Part shown: positions 8,721 through 17,290 of the stretch, one piece after another
How positions within the stretch are numbered: the stretch's first letter is position 1
Layout of the letters: every line of letters starts with the position of its first letter
Origin: a virus
Strand: one strand, 5' to 3'
IMG/VR virus record: IMGVR_UViG_3300009128_000006
Coordinates: 1-64,000 of that record
Length of the DNA: 64,000 nucleotides
The notes under the pieces: model-generated
Seen by the model: the letters and a program-made list of their open reading frames with translations, nothing else
What the model was told of the DNA's origin: nothing
Databases searched by the model: none
Program-made: the position numbers and the translations under genes

Positions 8721-9163
8721 CGAGTTGGGTCGATGTTGACGAAGTGCCCAGCGGTCCAGCGGTTGGTAGGCTCGTTGCGTACTCGTGTCCCAGGCGGTGG
8801 CCGAAGGATGGGTGACTCACGGGCCGGCTTCTCTGCTCGACGAGGCGGCTTCTCGATGCACGTCTTGTAGAGTCCGCAGATGCTCTCGTTCCGCCTCAGG
8901 TCAAGGAAGATGTCCGCGTTGACGGGCAAATCCGTAGGACCGGCCATCGGCGGGATGGGGATGGGGTGGATGTTCGTCTTGATGGTCCCCTTGTCAGGGA
9001 CGTGCTGCACGATGAGCTCCAAGGCATCCACCAGCTCAACGCACGCACCTTCCCGGAAGTTCTTCCGCTGCCGCTTGAAGTCTCCCTTCGCTTTCCCGAT
9101 GTAGTAGTACGCGCCCACGCGCACACCGATCAGGTCTTCCATGTAGTTCTCGTTCTTCTCCAT
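8717..9163 (-). CDS. Hypothetical protein of the replication operon
   Basis: About 148 residues starting MEKNENYMEDLIGVRVGAYY. I prefer ATG at 9163 because GGGAG lies six bases before it; an upstream in-frame ATG at 9202 lacks a site and lies further inside the helicase gene. The central part has KAKGDFKRQRKNFREGACVE and predicted beta strands with IHPIPIPPMAG. The tail is basic and disordered. It overlaps the helicase end by 34 bases and the glycosylase start by four. No family recognised. Confidence 0.6.
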   Translation of the reverse strand: MEKNENYMEDLIGVRVGAYYYIGKAKGDFKRQRKNFREGACVELVDALELIVQHVPDKGTIKTNIHPIPIPPMAGPTDLPVNADIFLDLRRNESICGLYKTCIEKPPRRAEKPARESPILRPPPGTRVRNEPTNRWTAGHFVNIDPTR

Positions 9164-10527
9164 CGGTCTCCCTTCTCCGGCCACTTGTGTTGCCGGCACC
9201 ATGCGAGAACCGAGTAGGTAAGTCCTCGGCTCTGGTTGGTATTGCTGTCCATGAACAGGTCGATGACAGGATCCTTCTTCCCTGTCATGGGCCTAAGAAT
9301 CCTGCCTGCGGCCTGAATCCACTCTGTAGCTGCGTGGTTGTCCGCCCCTATGGGCGAGGCCATCACCAATGCACTCAGAGCCTTCCGGTTGTATGCCTCC
9401 TTCCCCAGATGAACCGTAGTGGCCGTCACCTCGGCCAGGTTCAGCTGCCGAAGTCGCTCCTCGGCTCCCTGCTCTCGCTGGATGTGCCCCACACCCACAC
9501 CATGCTCTCGCAGCATCCTGACTAAGAGATCAAGATGCTCACGGATATGACTGAGCAGGTAGACCTTGTGCCCCTCTTTGAGGCGCTTTCGTATCTGTCC
9601 GACGATCTGCGTGTTCCGACGCGACATCTCGCCGAGCCGGCTTCGAAGTCGTGAGACATTGGGTTGACCCAGACAGTCCAGGATCTCAGGATCGTCTGTG
9701 AGGTCTATCCCTGTCTCCCACACCCACACTTCAGGGATGAGGGCATCTTCGGCAGGATCGTCGTAGACCACAGGGCCGATGTGAGCTGTCACGATGCCCT
9801 CGCATCGGTCCCTACGCTTCAAGGTCGCCGTTAGACCGAGTCGTCGCCCACTGGTGACGTTGCTCCCTACGCAGAACCACTTCGCAGCTTGGTGATGCAC
9901 CTCATCGAAGATGATGAGCCCAAAGCGACGAGCGAAGCCCGGAGGCAGGGCCCCAGCCTGAGCCCTCTTCGCCAAGGTCTGAATGGTGCACAGCACAACC
10001 CCGCACTTCCAGTCCATCTTGTCCTTGTCGATCCAGCCGACCTTCCCTCGATAGTCGAACCACTCTCGAAGCTCGATGGTCCAGTTCTCCAGGTGGGCGG
10101 CCTGTGCGGACACCACAAGGGTCGGACCAGGTGTCTCGCACGAGAGTCTCCAGCCCATGATGGTCTTCCCTCGGCCTGTGTCCAGACGGAGAGTGAGATC
10201 CTCATCCCATGCGACCATCGCTGCCCAGGCCGGGATCTGGTGCTGGAGTAGTGTGAAACCGGCCTTCGGTTTCATGTCTACCGGTGCGAACCGCTGCGGT
10301 CGAAGATCTACGAGCTCGACCTTCATCTGCTCGATAATCTCGGCTCTTACGGAGTTCCTCGGCACTTCCAGGTGGTGTTTGTGCTCTACCAGAAGTACTC
10401 GATCTTCTCCTTGGAAGTCAGGGAAGGTCAGCATCCTCTGGAGAGGAGCCCGCCCGAAAGCTGACTTCGGGAGGTAAAGGTCGTTCCCGATGTAGGCCTT
10501 GTCAGATTCCAGGCGGGCCAGCCTCAT
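9130..10527 (-). CDS. SF2 DNA helicase (DEAD/DEAH type, UvsW or RAD25-like)
   Basis: 465 residues starting MRLARLESDKAY at 10527, where ATGA overlaps the upstream stop. The frame stays open for 120 codons further upstream, but that part is antisense-like shadow of the neighbouring gene. Motifs: P-loop RLDTGRGKTIMGW near residue 105, DEVH box LIIFDEVHHQ near 210, motif III LTATLKR, and motif VI QAAGRILRP near 430. The layout of two RecA lobes with a short N-terminal domain fits helicases that remodel forks and recombination structures, such as T4 UvsW. It belongs to the leftward replication and repair operon. Confidence 0.88.
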   Translation of the reverse strand: MRLARLESDKAYIGNDLYLPKSAFGRAPLQRMLTFPDFQGEDRVLLVEHKHHLEVPRNSVRAEIIEQMKVELVDLRPQRFAPVDMKPKAGFTLLQHQIPAWAAMVAWDEDLTLRLDTGRGKTIMGWRLSCETPGPTLVVSAQAAHLENWTIELREWFDYRGKVGWIDKDKMDWKCGVVLCTIQTLAKRAQAGALPPGFARRFGLIIFDEVHHQAAKWFCVGSNVTSGRRLGLTATLKRRDRCEGIVTAHIGPVVYDDPAEDALIPEVWVWETGIDLTDDPEILDCLGQPNVSRLRSRLGEMSRRNTQIVGQIRKRLKEGHKVYLLSHIREHLDLLVRMLREHGVGVGHIQREQGAEERLRQLNLAEVTATTVHLGKEAYNRKALSALVMASPIGADNHAATEWIQAAGRILRPMTGKKDPVIDLFMDSNTNQSRGLTYSVLAWCRQHKWPEKGDRWRRTRTTWKT

Positions 10528-10994
10528 TCCTCTTGTGCCCTCTTCTTTCCTCGCCGGATCGCAGCAGCGAGGGGGTCGGGGTAGGCCACGCGCGGAATGC
10601 TGTCGACGGCATACTGCGCCTCCTTCAGTCCTGCGCCGACGGAGGAGAGTCCTGCGTTGATGGCCAGTGCCCCGAAGAAGGACACATCCTCGCCGTGGTC
10701 TACTTCCTCTAAGGCCGTAGACGTCGTGTGTCTTCTCGCAGGGAGTTGCCGGCCACTTGTTGTCCGGGACGACCCTCGATTCCCTCGATTGGGCCGATTC
10801 GTGGTCTTCTGCGTCCGCTGCCGCTCTGCAGCCTTCCTCCGATCCCGTTGGGCCGTCAGGACCTTGCATCCGCGCCGCACAGGGCATGCGAGGCAGTCCG
10901 GATGATCTTCTTCGTACTCATCCCCGAAGCACGGGGGCTTCTCCTGTCTGGTGGTGGTAGTTCTGTTGCTTCCGAAGCGCTCGTCATAGCTCAA
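10524..10994 (-). CDS. Cys-cluster protein, first gene of the leftward replication operon
   Basis: 156 residues. The start is TTG at 10994 with a perfect AGGAGG nine bases upstream, reading MSYDERFGSNR. Near residues 20-43 it has a four-Cys cluster, CFGDEY..DCLACPVRRGC, of a kind seen in small phage proteins that probably bind metal. A basic, disordered middle (RKAAERQRTQKTTNRPNRG) leads into a helical C-terminus. The open frame upstream of the TTG is antisense to the next rightward gene and is not counted. It lies 36 bases downstream of a CATAAG element. Function unknown; an early regulatory role is possible. Confidence 0.6.
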   Translation of the reverse strand: MSYDERFGSNRTTTTRQEKPPCFGDEYEEDHPDCLACPVRRGCKVLTAQRDRRKAAERQRTQKTTNRPNRGNRGSSRTTSGRQLPARRHTTSTALEEVDHGEDVSFFGALAINAGLSSVGAGLKEAQYAVDSIPRVAYPDPLAAAIRRGKKRAQEE

Positions 10995-11024
10995 CGCTAA
11001 AGCCCTCCTTTGGTTGGCAGCGCG

Positions 11025-11030
11025 CTTATG
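11025..11030 (-). promoter_or_regulatory. CATAAG element at the divergent junction
   Basis: CATAAG on the minus strand (CTTATGACGG on plus), 36 bases upstream of the TTG start of the 10994 gene and 43 bases before the rightward gene at 11073. It is one of a set that precedes every leftward unit here. Confidence 0.45.
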
Positions 11031-11072
11031 ACGGAGTTGCGGACGATATGTTAGGTTCAACACGAGGTGCCC

Positions 11073-12104
11073 ATGCCTGTTCTCGACTTCGCTGACGATC
11101 ACGGCCAGAGCCTGATGACTGCCCTGGGAGCTCCGCCGGAGTTCCTCAAGACGGCCGCCTGGGTGGAGCCCGCCGAGGCCTTGGACCGCGACTTCGCTCT
11201 CATCCTGCGAGATCCCAAGAGCGGAGAGGAGGTACGCAAGTACGCTTCTCACGATGCCGGGAACACCGCGGTCTCGATGTTCTACCTGACGCAGGCTCAG
11301 GGGTTCCTGGGCGCGGCCGCGCTCAAGACCGCTGCTGTGAACCTTCGCCACTCGGCCGCCTACCAAGGCGTACCCATCCCTGATGAAGTTTCGAAGCTCG
11401 CGTCGCTCGAGCTCATCTCCAACAAGGACGTCATCGATGAGCGACGGGTCTACCACCGGCCCCCTCGGCGCTCTGTGACTTCGCCTGTGGCGGCGAAGCT
11501 GGCCGGCTTCAACCTTTTGTCTTCGGCGAAGGAGAAGTGGCCGGATCTCCAGCCGCACGAGAAGCGGGCCATGGCCCTTCGGATCTCGAAGACGGCCGAG
11601 TTCATCCCGACCATGCAGGTTCCGCGACACATTCACAGGTACACAGGTACCCAGCTCAGTGAGAAGTTCGCCTCTCACATGAAGCGACGACTCGACTACG
11701 TCCGAGGGGAGGAGCTGCGAACGGAGTACCAGCGCCTCGCCAAGGTCGCCTCTGCGCTTCATCCCGATGAGGTCGCCCGTCTCGTCTTCCAGCTCGATGC
11801 GAATGCGGGGCTGCGGTGGCGGGGTGGTGATCGCTACGGCGAGAAGCTCGCGGACCCCTACCTGTGCGTCTACGATGCTCCGCCGAAGGAGGCGGAGTGG
11901 AGCTGGACTTCGGGCGCGGACTACACGAATGCGACCCAGCTGGAGATGCTCGCAGCGAATCCAGAGGCCAGAGAGATCTTCACGTCCACCTTCACCGATG
12001 AGCTGTGGCAGAAGTTCAAGGCAGGCCCGGTGGAGACCTTCACGAGCCAGCCGGAGCACAGCCAGCGCCTGATGGCTCGGATGGCCAACCGGCACGACGG
12101 GTAG
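11073..12104 (+). CDS. Virion-associated protein, unknown function
   Basis: About 343 residues. ATG at 11073 follows GAGG by five bases; a GTG two codons earlier is an alternative. No family recognised. The protein is mostly helical and contains four or five Lys-x-Ala motifs (FLKTAAW, ALKTAAV, ISKTAEF, LAKVASAL) that recur through the rightward proteins. It is the first gene of the rightward block that holds the portal, so a head or head-vertex role is likely by position only. The next gene starts six bases after its stop. Confidence 0.6.
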   Translation: MPVLDFADDHGQSLMTALGAPPEFLKTAAWVEPAEALDRDFALILRDPKSGEEVRKYASHDAGNTAVSMFYLTQAQGFLGAAALKTAAVNLRHSAAYQGVPIPDEVSKLASLELISNKDVIDERRVYHRPPRRSVTSPVAAKLAGFNLLSSAKEKWPDLQPHEKRAMALRISKTAEFIPTMQVPRHIHRYTGTQLSEKFASHMKRRLDYVRGEELRTEYQRLAKVASALHPDEVARLVFQLDANAGLRWRGGDRYGEKLADPYLCVYDAPPKEAEWSWTSGADYTNATQLEMLAANPEAREIFTSTFTDELWQKFKAGPVETFTSQPEHSQRLMARMANRHDG

Positions 12105-12109
12105 TCAGT

Positions 12110-13642
12110 ATGGCCACCCCCCTCCCAGAGCTGCTGGGAGATGAGCAGGCTCATCCGCTTGCTCTCTTCGCAGGACTCTCACGCCGCTACGGCATGAGCT
12201 GGGTGGAGTGGTCTGCCTCTACGCTCCGCATCTCACTGGAACAGCTGCTTGTAGGGAGTGGGCAGGAGCTCGTAGAGATCAACCTCCATAAGGCCCTTGC
12301 CGCCGCCGCCCTCTCGAACTCTGATGGGTTCTGGAGGGACTGGCCGACGTTCCACTTCCTCTGCAATCCCCTCAACAACAACATCCCGAACCCTTCGGCG
12401 CATCAGGATCTGACTGTTGCTCAGATGATGGTTGCGGTAGATATCGCCATATCCTTGCGGAAGCTCCTGAAGAAAGTGCACCAAAACCCCTCATTCTCCG
12501 AGGAGGTTGCACGGTACGTGGCTGCGCAGGCACTGACCCAGGGCGTGTGGTACCTTCCGGGTGCGCTTGCCTTCGCAGCTCAGTTCGCAGAAGGACGGAA
12601 CTACAAGTGCAAGGATTGTGGCAACGAAGCTGAGATCATCTTCGATGACGCGACCTGTGACGTCTGCACTGAACGGTGGGACGCTACGAGTTTGGGATCG
12701 TGGAAGCCGAACCCGGACCTGGTGAAGAAGTGGGGTAAAAACCTACGATTCTTTTCCAAGAACCCGACGGATCGGGTCGAAGCGCGGCTGGAACAGGTAC
12801 TCGGCAACCCGACCATCGTGCTTCGTGAGAGCCAGACAGATCGCTGCGTGGCACACATCCTCGTAGCTCTACAGTACGTCGGGTACCGGCGGGAGCAGTA
12901 CAAGGTTCAGACTTCGAAGATGCTTCCTGAGGCTGAGAAGGTGGCCTTCTTCTCTCCTCGTCGGATGGGCCAGCAGGTGAAGTGGATGGGTCAGCAGATG
13001 GCCTCTCCCAAGAAGTGGCCTGAGAACATCCGCAAGGGCTTCAAGGCGACGACGAATATGGGTGGGGACATCCACACCACTACCTCTGCGGGAGGACGGG
13101 AGCGCATCTTCAAAGGCTCCAAGAACGATCTCAAAGAGCGGGTACAGGAGCACGCAACGGGAACGGGTGATCGGGACGCGCTCGAGTTCCTTCGGGGGAA
13201 GAAGAAGGGCAAGCACAAGTACACCGCCGACTTCCACACTGGAACCCGTCTACGGGACAAGGCCCGCCGTGCAGGACTCCTCTCCAACGTGGCGAAGTAC
13301 GAAGGACCAGACAAGGTCCGGAAGACCTTCAACACTCTCAACCGTGCCCGCCCAGGCACCATGGCCGTAGCGGCCCCTCTTACAGCCGTCAGTGCTCGGG
13401 AGAACCTGAAGAAGGAAGACCCCCACACCGGAAGGCAGCGGTCTAAGCTCGAGCGGGCAGGGAGAGCTGTAGGCGGGGCTGCTGCAGATGTTGCCGGTAT
13501 GCGGGTGGGTATGACGGCAGGCATGCTTGCCTCGATGGCAGGAGAGTCCGCAGGAGGCGCAGCGGGACGAGGTGTTAGCGGTACAGGGAAGGCTGTGAAG
13601 TCTGGGGTTGAGAAGTTCAGGGCCCGCAAGAAGGCTGAGTGA
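12110..13642 (+). CDS. Virion-associated protein with zinc ribbon and glycine-rich C-terminus
   Basis: 510 residues from ATG at 12110 (MATPLPELLGDEQAH); the frame upstream overlaps the previous gene and is not used. An N-terminal helical domain is followed by a zinc ribbon CKDCGNEAEII..CDVC near 167-184. A basic linker with RRMGQQVKWMGQQMASPKKW comes next, and then an Ala/Gly-rich stretch near 455-495 (GGAAADVAGMRVGMTAGML) that could lie in a membrane. The stop shares a base with the portal start, suggesting coupled translation with the portal. The role is unknown; a membrane-active internal head protein is one possibility. Confidence 0.6.
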   Translation: MATPLPELLGDEQAHPLALFAGLSRRYGMSWVEWSASTLRISLEQLLVGSGQELVEINLHKALAAAALSNSDGFWRDWPTFHFLCNPLNNNIPNPSAHQDLTVAQMMVAVDIAISLRKLLKKVHQNPSFSEEVARYVAAQALTQGVWYLPGALAFAAQFAEGRNYKCKDCGNEAEIIFDDATCDVCTERWDATSLGSWKPNPDLVKKWGKNLRFFSKNPTDRVEARLEQVLGNPTIVLRESQTDRCVAHILVALQYVGYRREQYKVQTSKMLPEAEKVAFFSPRRMGQQVKWMGQQMASPKKWPENIRKGFKATTNMGGDIHTTTSAGGRERIFKGSKNDLKERVQEHATGTGDRDALEFLRGKKKGKHKYTADFHTGTRLRDKARRAGLLSNVAKYEGPDKVRKTFNTLNRARPGTMAVAAPLTAVSARENLKKEDPHTGRQRSKLERAGRAVGGAAADVAGMRVGMTAGMLASMAGESAGGAAGRGVSGTGKAVKSGVEKFRARKKAE

Positions 13643-15693
13643 TGGGTACGCATTTCCTCTCCGGAGCACAGCAGAACCGCTACAACCAGCGGCCCTCAAC
13701 CAACTTCCTTGGCTCTCGTGGCTTTGGGATTCGCTACCCATCCCCCTTCTTCGATGTCGCGCAGCAGTTCCTTCCCGAGAACGTACATCAGCTTCAAATC
13801 TGGTGTCGCTTCTACTTCCTGACGAACCCAGTGGTGAACGTCGGCTGCAGGAAGATGTCGGAGTACTCGGTCACGCCCATCATCTGGCAGACCGAGGATG
13901 AGCAGGTCCTCCGGCTCTACAAGGATGTGGAGCGTAGGCTCCGGTTCCGGCAGTTCCAGGTCGAGACAGGTCTCGACTACAACGTCTACGGCAACTCCTT
14001 CACCTCAGTCCTCTTCGGACTGGAGAAGTACCTGGGCTGCCGCAAGTGCGACATGCAGTTCCGTGCCCGTACCAACCGCAGCCTCTACAAGTGGCGGTCA
14101 GGCCGCTTCCATCTTCGTTGTACCAGCTGCCGGTATGTCGGCCCGGCCAAGCAGCACGATTACTACCCTCGAAGCGTTCGCCGTATCCGAATCGTCAGGT
14201 GGAATCCTGAGAACATCGACATCAAGCACAACGATGTCACCGGGGCCAACAGGTACTACTACCGCCTGCCTCGTCGTATCCGGAATGACATCAAGCTCGG
14301 GGACAGGGAGACCATCGAAACGCTTCCGGCTCCGTTCCTGGAGGCCGCCCGTCGAGGGAAGGCGCTTCTCTTCAAGGATGGGAGCATCTTCCATCTGAAG
14401 CGTCCCACTGTGGCCACCAAGGACATGGGCTGGGGATCGCCCCTCATTTACCCACTCCTCAAGGATGCGTTCTACCTTCAGGTCCTGAAGAAGGCACAGG
14501 AAGCTCTGATGATGGAGCATACGGTGCCCCTTCGGATGATCTTCCCCGGCCCCTCCACAGGCGGGAACGACAAGCCGTACAGTGCCTACAACCTGGGAGC
14601 GTGGAAGTCGAAGATCGATGCCGAGATCAATGTCTGGCGGCGTGACCCGAACTACATCCCCATCCTGCCGGTCAACATGGGGTACCAGCAGCTTGGCGGC
14701 ACAGCCAAGGCTCTCATCCTCCATCACGAGTTCCGCCTCTTCGCCGAGCAGATGCTCAGCGGTATGGGGATCCCGCCAGAGTTCGTCATGGGCGGTCTGC
14801 AGTGGTCGGCTTCGAACACAGCTCTGCGCGGCCTGGAGAACACCTTCCTCGGCTACAACGAGGATCGCTACGGCCTGATGGACTGGGTGGTGGAGAAGCT
14901 CTCCTCCCATATGCAGTGGCCCAAGGTGCCGTTCGCCTTCGGCAAGTTCAAGATGGCCGACGACCTGCAGCGGTCGATGTTCCTCTTCCAGCTCAACCAG
15001 GCACAGAAGATCTCCGACCGACGTCTCCTCGAAGATATCGGGGAAGACTTCGACCTCGAGAACAAGAGGATGGGCGAGGAGCTCAACAAGCAGATCGACA
15101 CGCAGCGGAAGATGCAGCTCGCGGCCGCAGACGTGCAGGGCGCAGCACAGCTCCGGACAGGGAGGTACCAGGCCAAGGTCCAGGAGCTCCAGATGGCCGC
15201 ACAGATGCGTGCCCAGATGGAAGCTCAGATGGCACAGCAGCAGGGCGCTGGGGGCGCTCCTGGGCAGGAACAGCAGCCGCAGCAGGGACAAGAGGCCCAA
15301 CCCCAGCAAGGCCAGGAGCAGGGCCAGGAGCAGCCTGCTGGAGCCTCCGAAGGCTCTGTGAATGCCGAGAATGCTCAGGCTCCGAACGAGTCGGCCGTGC
15401 CTACGGCCATGGCCGGGATGGAGTCTCCCATCAATGCGGGCCAGCAAGGCGGCTTCGACCTCACCTATGTGGCACAGCGCGCAGCTTCGTACCTGCGGCA
15501 GGTGAAGGAAGAGGGCGGGGAGCAGGCGATGTATCAGGAGATGCAGCGCATGCAGATGGAAAACCCCAACCTGTATCGCCTCGTTGTTCAGCTCATGAAC
15601 GATCAAGGCGCGAACACCGATCCCATGAACGCGAATCAGATGCCGCAGCCTTCGCAGCGTGCGCAACGGCGTGATCCTGCACGGCAAACTTGA
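13642..15693 (+). CDS. Portal protein with an inserted zinc ribbon
   Basis: 683 residues. The portal is the ring at the head vertex through which DNA is packaged. The core resembles phage portals: LYKDVERRLRFR, a long central domain with GGTAKALILHHEF, then GMGIPPEFVMGGLQWSASNT and helices at 480-530. Cys133, Cys136, Cys160 and Cys163 (CRKC and CTSC) form a zinc ribbon inside the N-terminal half, which is unusual for a portal. From about 535 the tail is very rich in Gln, Gly and Pro and looks disordered. The ATG shares a base with the preceding stop. Family assignment rests on overall pattern and context with the terminase. Confidence 0.78.
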   Translation: MGTHFLSGAQQNRYNQRPSTNFLGSRGFGIRYPSPFFDVAQQFLPENVHQLQIWCRFYFLTNPVVNVGCRKMSEYSVTPIIWQTEDEQVLRLYKDVERRLRFRQFQVETGLDYNVYGNSFTSVLFGLEKYLGCRKCDMQFRARTNRSLYKWRSGRFHLRCTSCRYVGPAKQHDYYPRSVRRIRIVRWNPENIDIKHNDVTGANRYYYRLPRRIRNDIKLGDRETIETLPAPFLEAARRGKALLFKDGSIFHLKRPTVATKDMGWGSPLIYPLLKDAFYLQVLKKAQEALMMEHTVPLRMIFPGPSTGGNDKPYSAYNLGAWKSKIDAEINVWRRDPNYIPILPVNMGYQQLGGTAKALILHHEFRLFAEQMLSGMGIPPEFVMGGLQWSASNTALRGLENTFLGYNEDRYGLMDWVVEKLSSHMQWPKVPFAFGKFKMADDLQRSMFLFQLNQAQKISDRRLLEDIGEDFDLENKRMGEELNKQIDTQRKMQLAAADVQGAAQLRTGRYQAKVQELQMAAQMRAQMEAQMAQQQGAGGAPGQEQQPQQGQEAQPQQGQEQGQEQPAGASEGSVNAENAQAPNESAVPTAMAGMESPINAGQQGGFDLTYVAQRAASYLRQVKEEGGEQAMYQEMQRMQMENPNLYRLVVQLMNDQGANTDPMNANQMPQPSQRAQRRDPARQT

Positions 15694-15700
15694 GAGAACC

Positions 15701-16642
15701 ATGCACTACAAGTCTGCGGAATACATCTACGACCTGTACGAGAAGGTGGCAGGACGGGCATACCTCAAGAACCTGCGCCGGCTCGCGCGTCGAGGAGATA
15801 TCGCAGCCATAGAGCGTGAAGTTGCCCGACTTCATGCGGCCGGGAAGCTCAAGATCTCTCCACAAGGAACTCAGATCCAGCACCTCGGACACGGAGCTGA
15901 AGGCGTGGGGACGTTGGTTGTAGGAGCTAAGGATGCGCCCGGCAAGGTGACTGTGCGGAAAGCGTATGATCGTGGCTCTGCACTCTATGACAAGGAGTTG
16001 ATCGGAGAGAAGCACAACATGCTTCGCCGTGCCAAAAACCATCCCCACGTGGCCAAGGTACACAGCAGCAAGATCCGGAAGGGGAGGGGCGGGACTCCCT
16101 ACACGATCAACGAGTACGTTCCGGGTCGGTCGGGTGTACCTCATCCTCCTCCCCCTGGTAATACGGGTCTGAACTCTTCCATGCCTGTTTCCTGGAGAGA
16201 AGGGGCCAACCTGAGAGGCAACGTACTGGGTATGGGCCAGAAGAAGCTCTTGGGCGATGTGGCACTCAATCCTTCGAATGTGAGGACCACTCCTGCAGGG
16301 AAGACCAAGATCATCGATTTTCTTCCTACGACTCGGACTCAGACTGCAGAGGCTACTACAGGGCAGACCCCTAAAATGAAGCGCATGCGGAAGTTCATGG
16401 GGGCCGGAGACCTGACAGTAGACCCCCACGGCCCGACAGGGGCCGTGGGGGCAGCTCAACAGGCCTACATCGCTCGATTACAGGCGAATCCTGCGGCTCT
16501 TGCCCGCGCAGGCAAGGTCCAAGCTCCTGCTCAGATAGAGCAGTTCCGGCACCAGTACAGCCGGAAGCCCCAACCCTCGGACTTTGGACCTACTGGGGCT
16601 TTGCGGAAGGCTGATCGTGTCCGGACCCTACGCGGTCTGTAG
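15701..16642 (+). CDS. Protein-kinase-like (possibly pseudokinase) virion-associated protein
   Basis: 313 residues from ATG at 15701. It opens MHYKSAEYIYDLYEKVAG, a motif repeated in the protein encoded at 26032. Kinase-like features follow in order: Gly-rich loop LGHGAEGVG (62-70), VTVRKAYD with Lys87, a Glu in IGEKHNML, a beta4-type NHPHVAKVHSSK, a hinge-like INEYVPG, then GDVALNPSNV (185-194) and KIIDF (203-207). The last two resemble the catalytic loop and DFG strand. If aligned as in GDLHPGN-type kinases, Ala188 replaces the catalytic Asp, so it may be inactive. It lies just after the portal. The C-terminal 55 bases overlap a convergent gene. The fold call is moderate and activity is uncertain. 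Confidence 0.5.
   Translation: MHYKSAEYIYDLYEKVAGRAYLKNLRRLARRGDIAAIEREVARLHAAGKLKISPQGTQIQHLGHGAEGVGTLVVGAKDAPGKVTVRKAYDRGSALYDKELIGEKHNMLRRAKNHPHVAKVHSSKIRKGRGGTPYTINEYVPGRSGVPHPPPPGNTGLNSSMPVSWREGANLRGNVLGMGQKKLLGDVALNPSNVRTTPAGKTKIIDFLPTTRTQTAEATTGQTPKMKRMRKFMGAGDLTVDPHGPTGAVGAAQQAYIARLQANPAALARAGKVQAPAQIEQFRHQYSRKPQPSDFGPTGALRKADRVRTLRGL
16423..16451. other. Strong hairpin inside the kinase-like gene
   Basis: Perfect 12-pair inverted repeat CCCCCACGGCCC and GGGCCGTGGGGG around GACAG, inside the coding frame. No T-run follows. It faces the convergent leftward island and may act as a roadblock or RNA structure. Confidence 0.5.
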
Positions 16643-16811
16643 AGGTCATCTCCCAGGGGAACGAGAAGCTGGGAGCGAAGGTGCCCCTTACATCTCGAAT
16701 GAGCCTCTTGTCGTCTACGCTCAGGCTCTCGTAGTCCTTGCGGGTTCGAAGAGTAGTTGCGAAGTCCATCCATCGCCGCTGATCGTCAGTCATGAGTTCA
16801 TGGTTGATCAT
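16590..16811 (-). CDS. Small hypothetical protein
   Basis: 73 residues from ATG at 16811 (MINHELMTDDQRRWMDF). AAGGAG lies five bases upstream, which decides this start over longer open frames. The sequence is mixed, charged and helical in the first half, with a Pro/Phe-rich middle. The 3' end overlaps the convergent kinase-like gene by 53 bases, and its start overlaps the previous leftward stop. Not recognised. Confidence 0.55.
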   Translation of the reverse strand: MINHELMTDDQRRWMDFATTLRTRKDYESLSVDDKRLIRDVRGTFAPSFSFPWEMTSTDRVGSGHDQPSAKPQ

Positions 16812-17187
16812 GGGATCTCCTTGTAGGGAAAGGCACTGCGAGGACCAGGGCGGAGAGCTCCAGTCCGCAGTCTTCGCATGAACCATCGGTCCAGTAGGGA
16901 AGCACGCGCAGCTCTGAGCTGCAGACCGTGCATAGCCAGAGGAACTCTGGCACTTCTTCATCGAGGAAGCGTCGTAGGACCGGGCACCGGCCGCAATCCA
17001 CACGATTGCAGTAGGGAGCCCCTCCATCCCACTTCAGGATGGGACAGAAGACCACGCTCAGATCGGCCGATGCTCCGGGACCGTCAAGCTCGATGTGGCC
17101 TGCCTCAGGAGGGAACGTCTTTGCCCTCCTCAGCCTCTCCAGAGGACTTGGCCCCCTCGGCGGGTGTCTACCCCTCCTCCGGCTCAT
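16798..17187 (-). CDS. Zinc-finger protein in the leftward island
   Basis: 129 residues with two Cys clusters: CNRVDCGRC near 60-68, and LCTVCSSEL with CEDCGLEL near 85-108. These probably make zinc-binding folds. The N-terminus is basic (MSRRRGRHPPRG). ATG at 17187 has GAGGAAGAGG just upstream and lies inside the end of the small membrane-protein gene. The protein may bind nucleic acid or be a small adaptor; nothing more can be said. It is translated from the same short leftward unit as its neighbours. Confidence 0.6.
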   Translation of the reverse strand: MSRRRGRHPPRGPSPLERLRRAKTFPPEAGHIELDGPGASADLSVVFCPILKWDGGAPYCNRVDCGRCPVLRRFLDEEVPEFLWLCTVCSSELRVLPYWTDGSCEDCGLELSALVLAVPFPTRRSHDQP

Positions 17188-17290
17188 CCTCTTCCTCGAG
17201 CCGTTTCAGCTCGCTGTTCCCGTAGTCGCGCGTGAAGCTAAGAGCTCCGCTTACGAACGACAGTACGAGCAGCCATTGAAACGGCGTCAC
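17168..17290 (-). CDS. Small single-pass membrane protein
   Basis: 40 residues from GTG at 17290, with GGAGG six bases upstream. The product starts MTPFQWLLVLSFVSGAL, one hydrophobic segment, followed by a short polar link and a very acidic C-terminus (LEEEDEPEEG). It fits a small inner-membrane protein. In phages such proteins can be holins, antiholins or spanin parts, but the short length and lack of lysis partners leave this open. An overlapping frame at 17238-17360 (40 codons, MLHLVEGPTV) has no ribosome site and is less likely. Confidence 0.5.
   Translation of the reverse strand: MTPFQWLLVLSFVSGALSFTRDYGNSELKRLEEEDEPEEG

Noticed and set aside
10528-10887. A 120-codon N-terminal extension of the SF2 helicase
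   Set aside because: Low-complexity Arg/Gly sequence overlapping the real upstream gene; the ATGA start at 10527 is better.
10995-12095. Extension of the Cys-cluster gene upstream of TTG 10994
   Set aside because: It reads antisense to the 11073 gene; AGGAGG before TTG sets the start.
14098-15702. A 534-codon frame antisense to the portal gene
   Set aside because: Leu/His/Arg-rich shadow of the Gln-rich portal coding sequence; the portal has clear family features.
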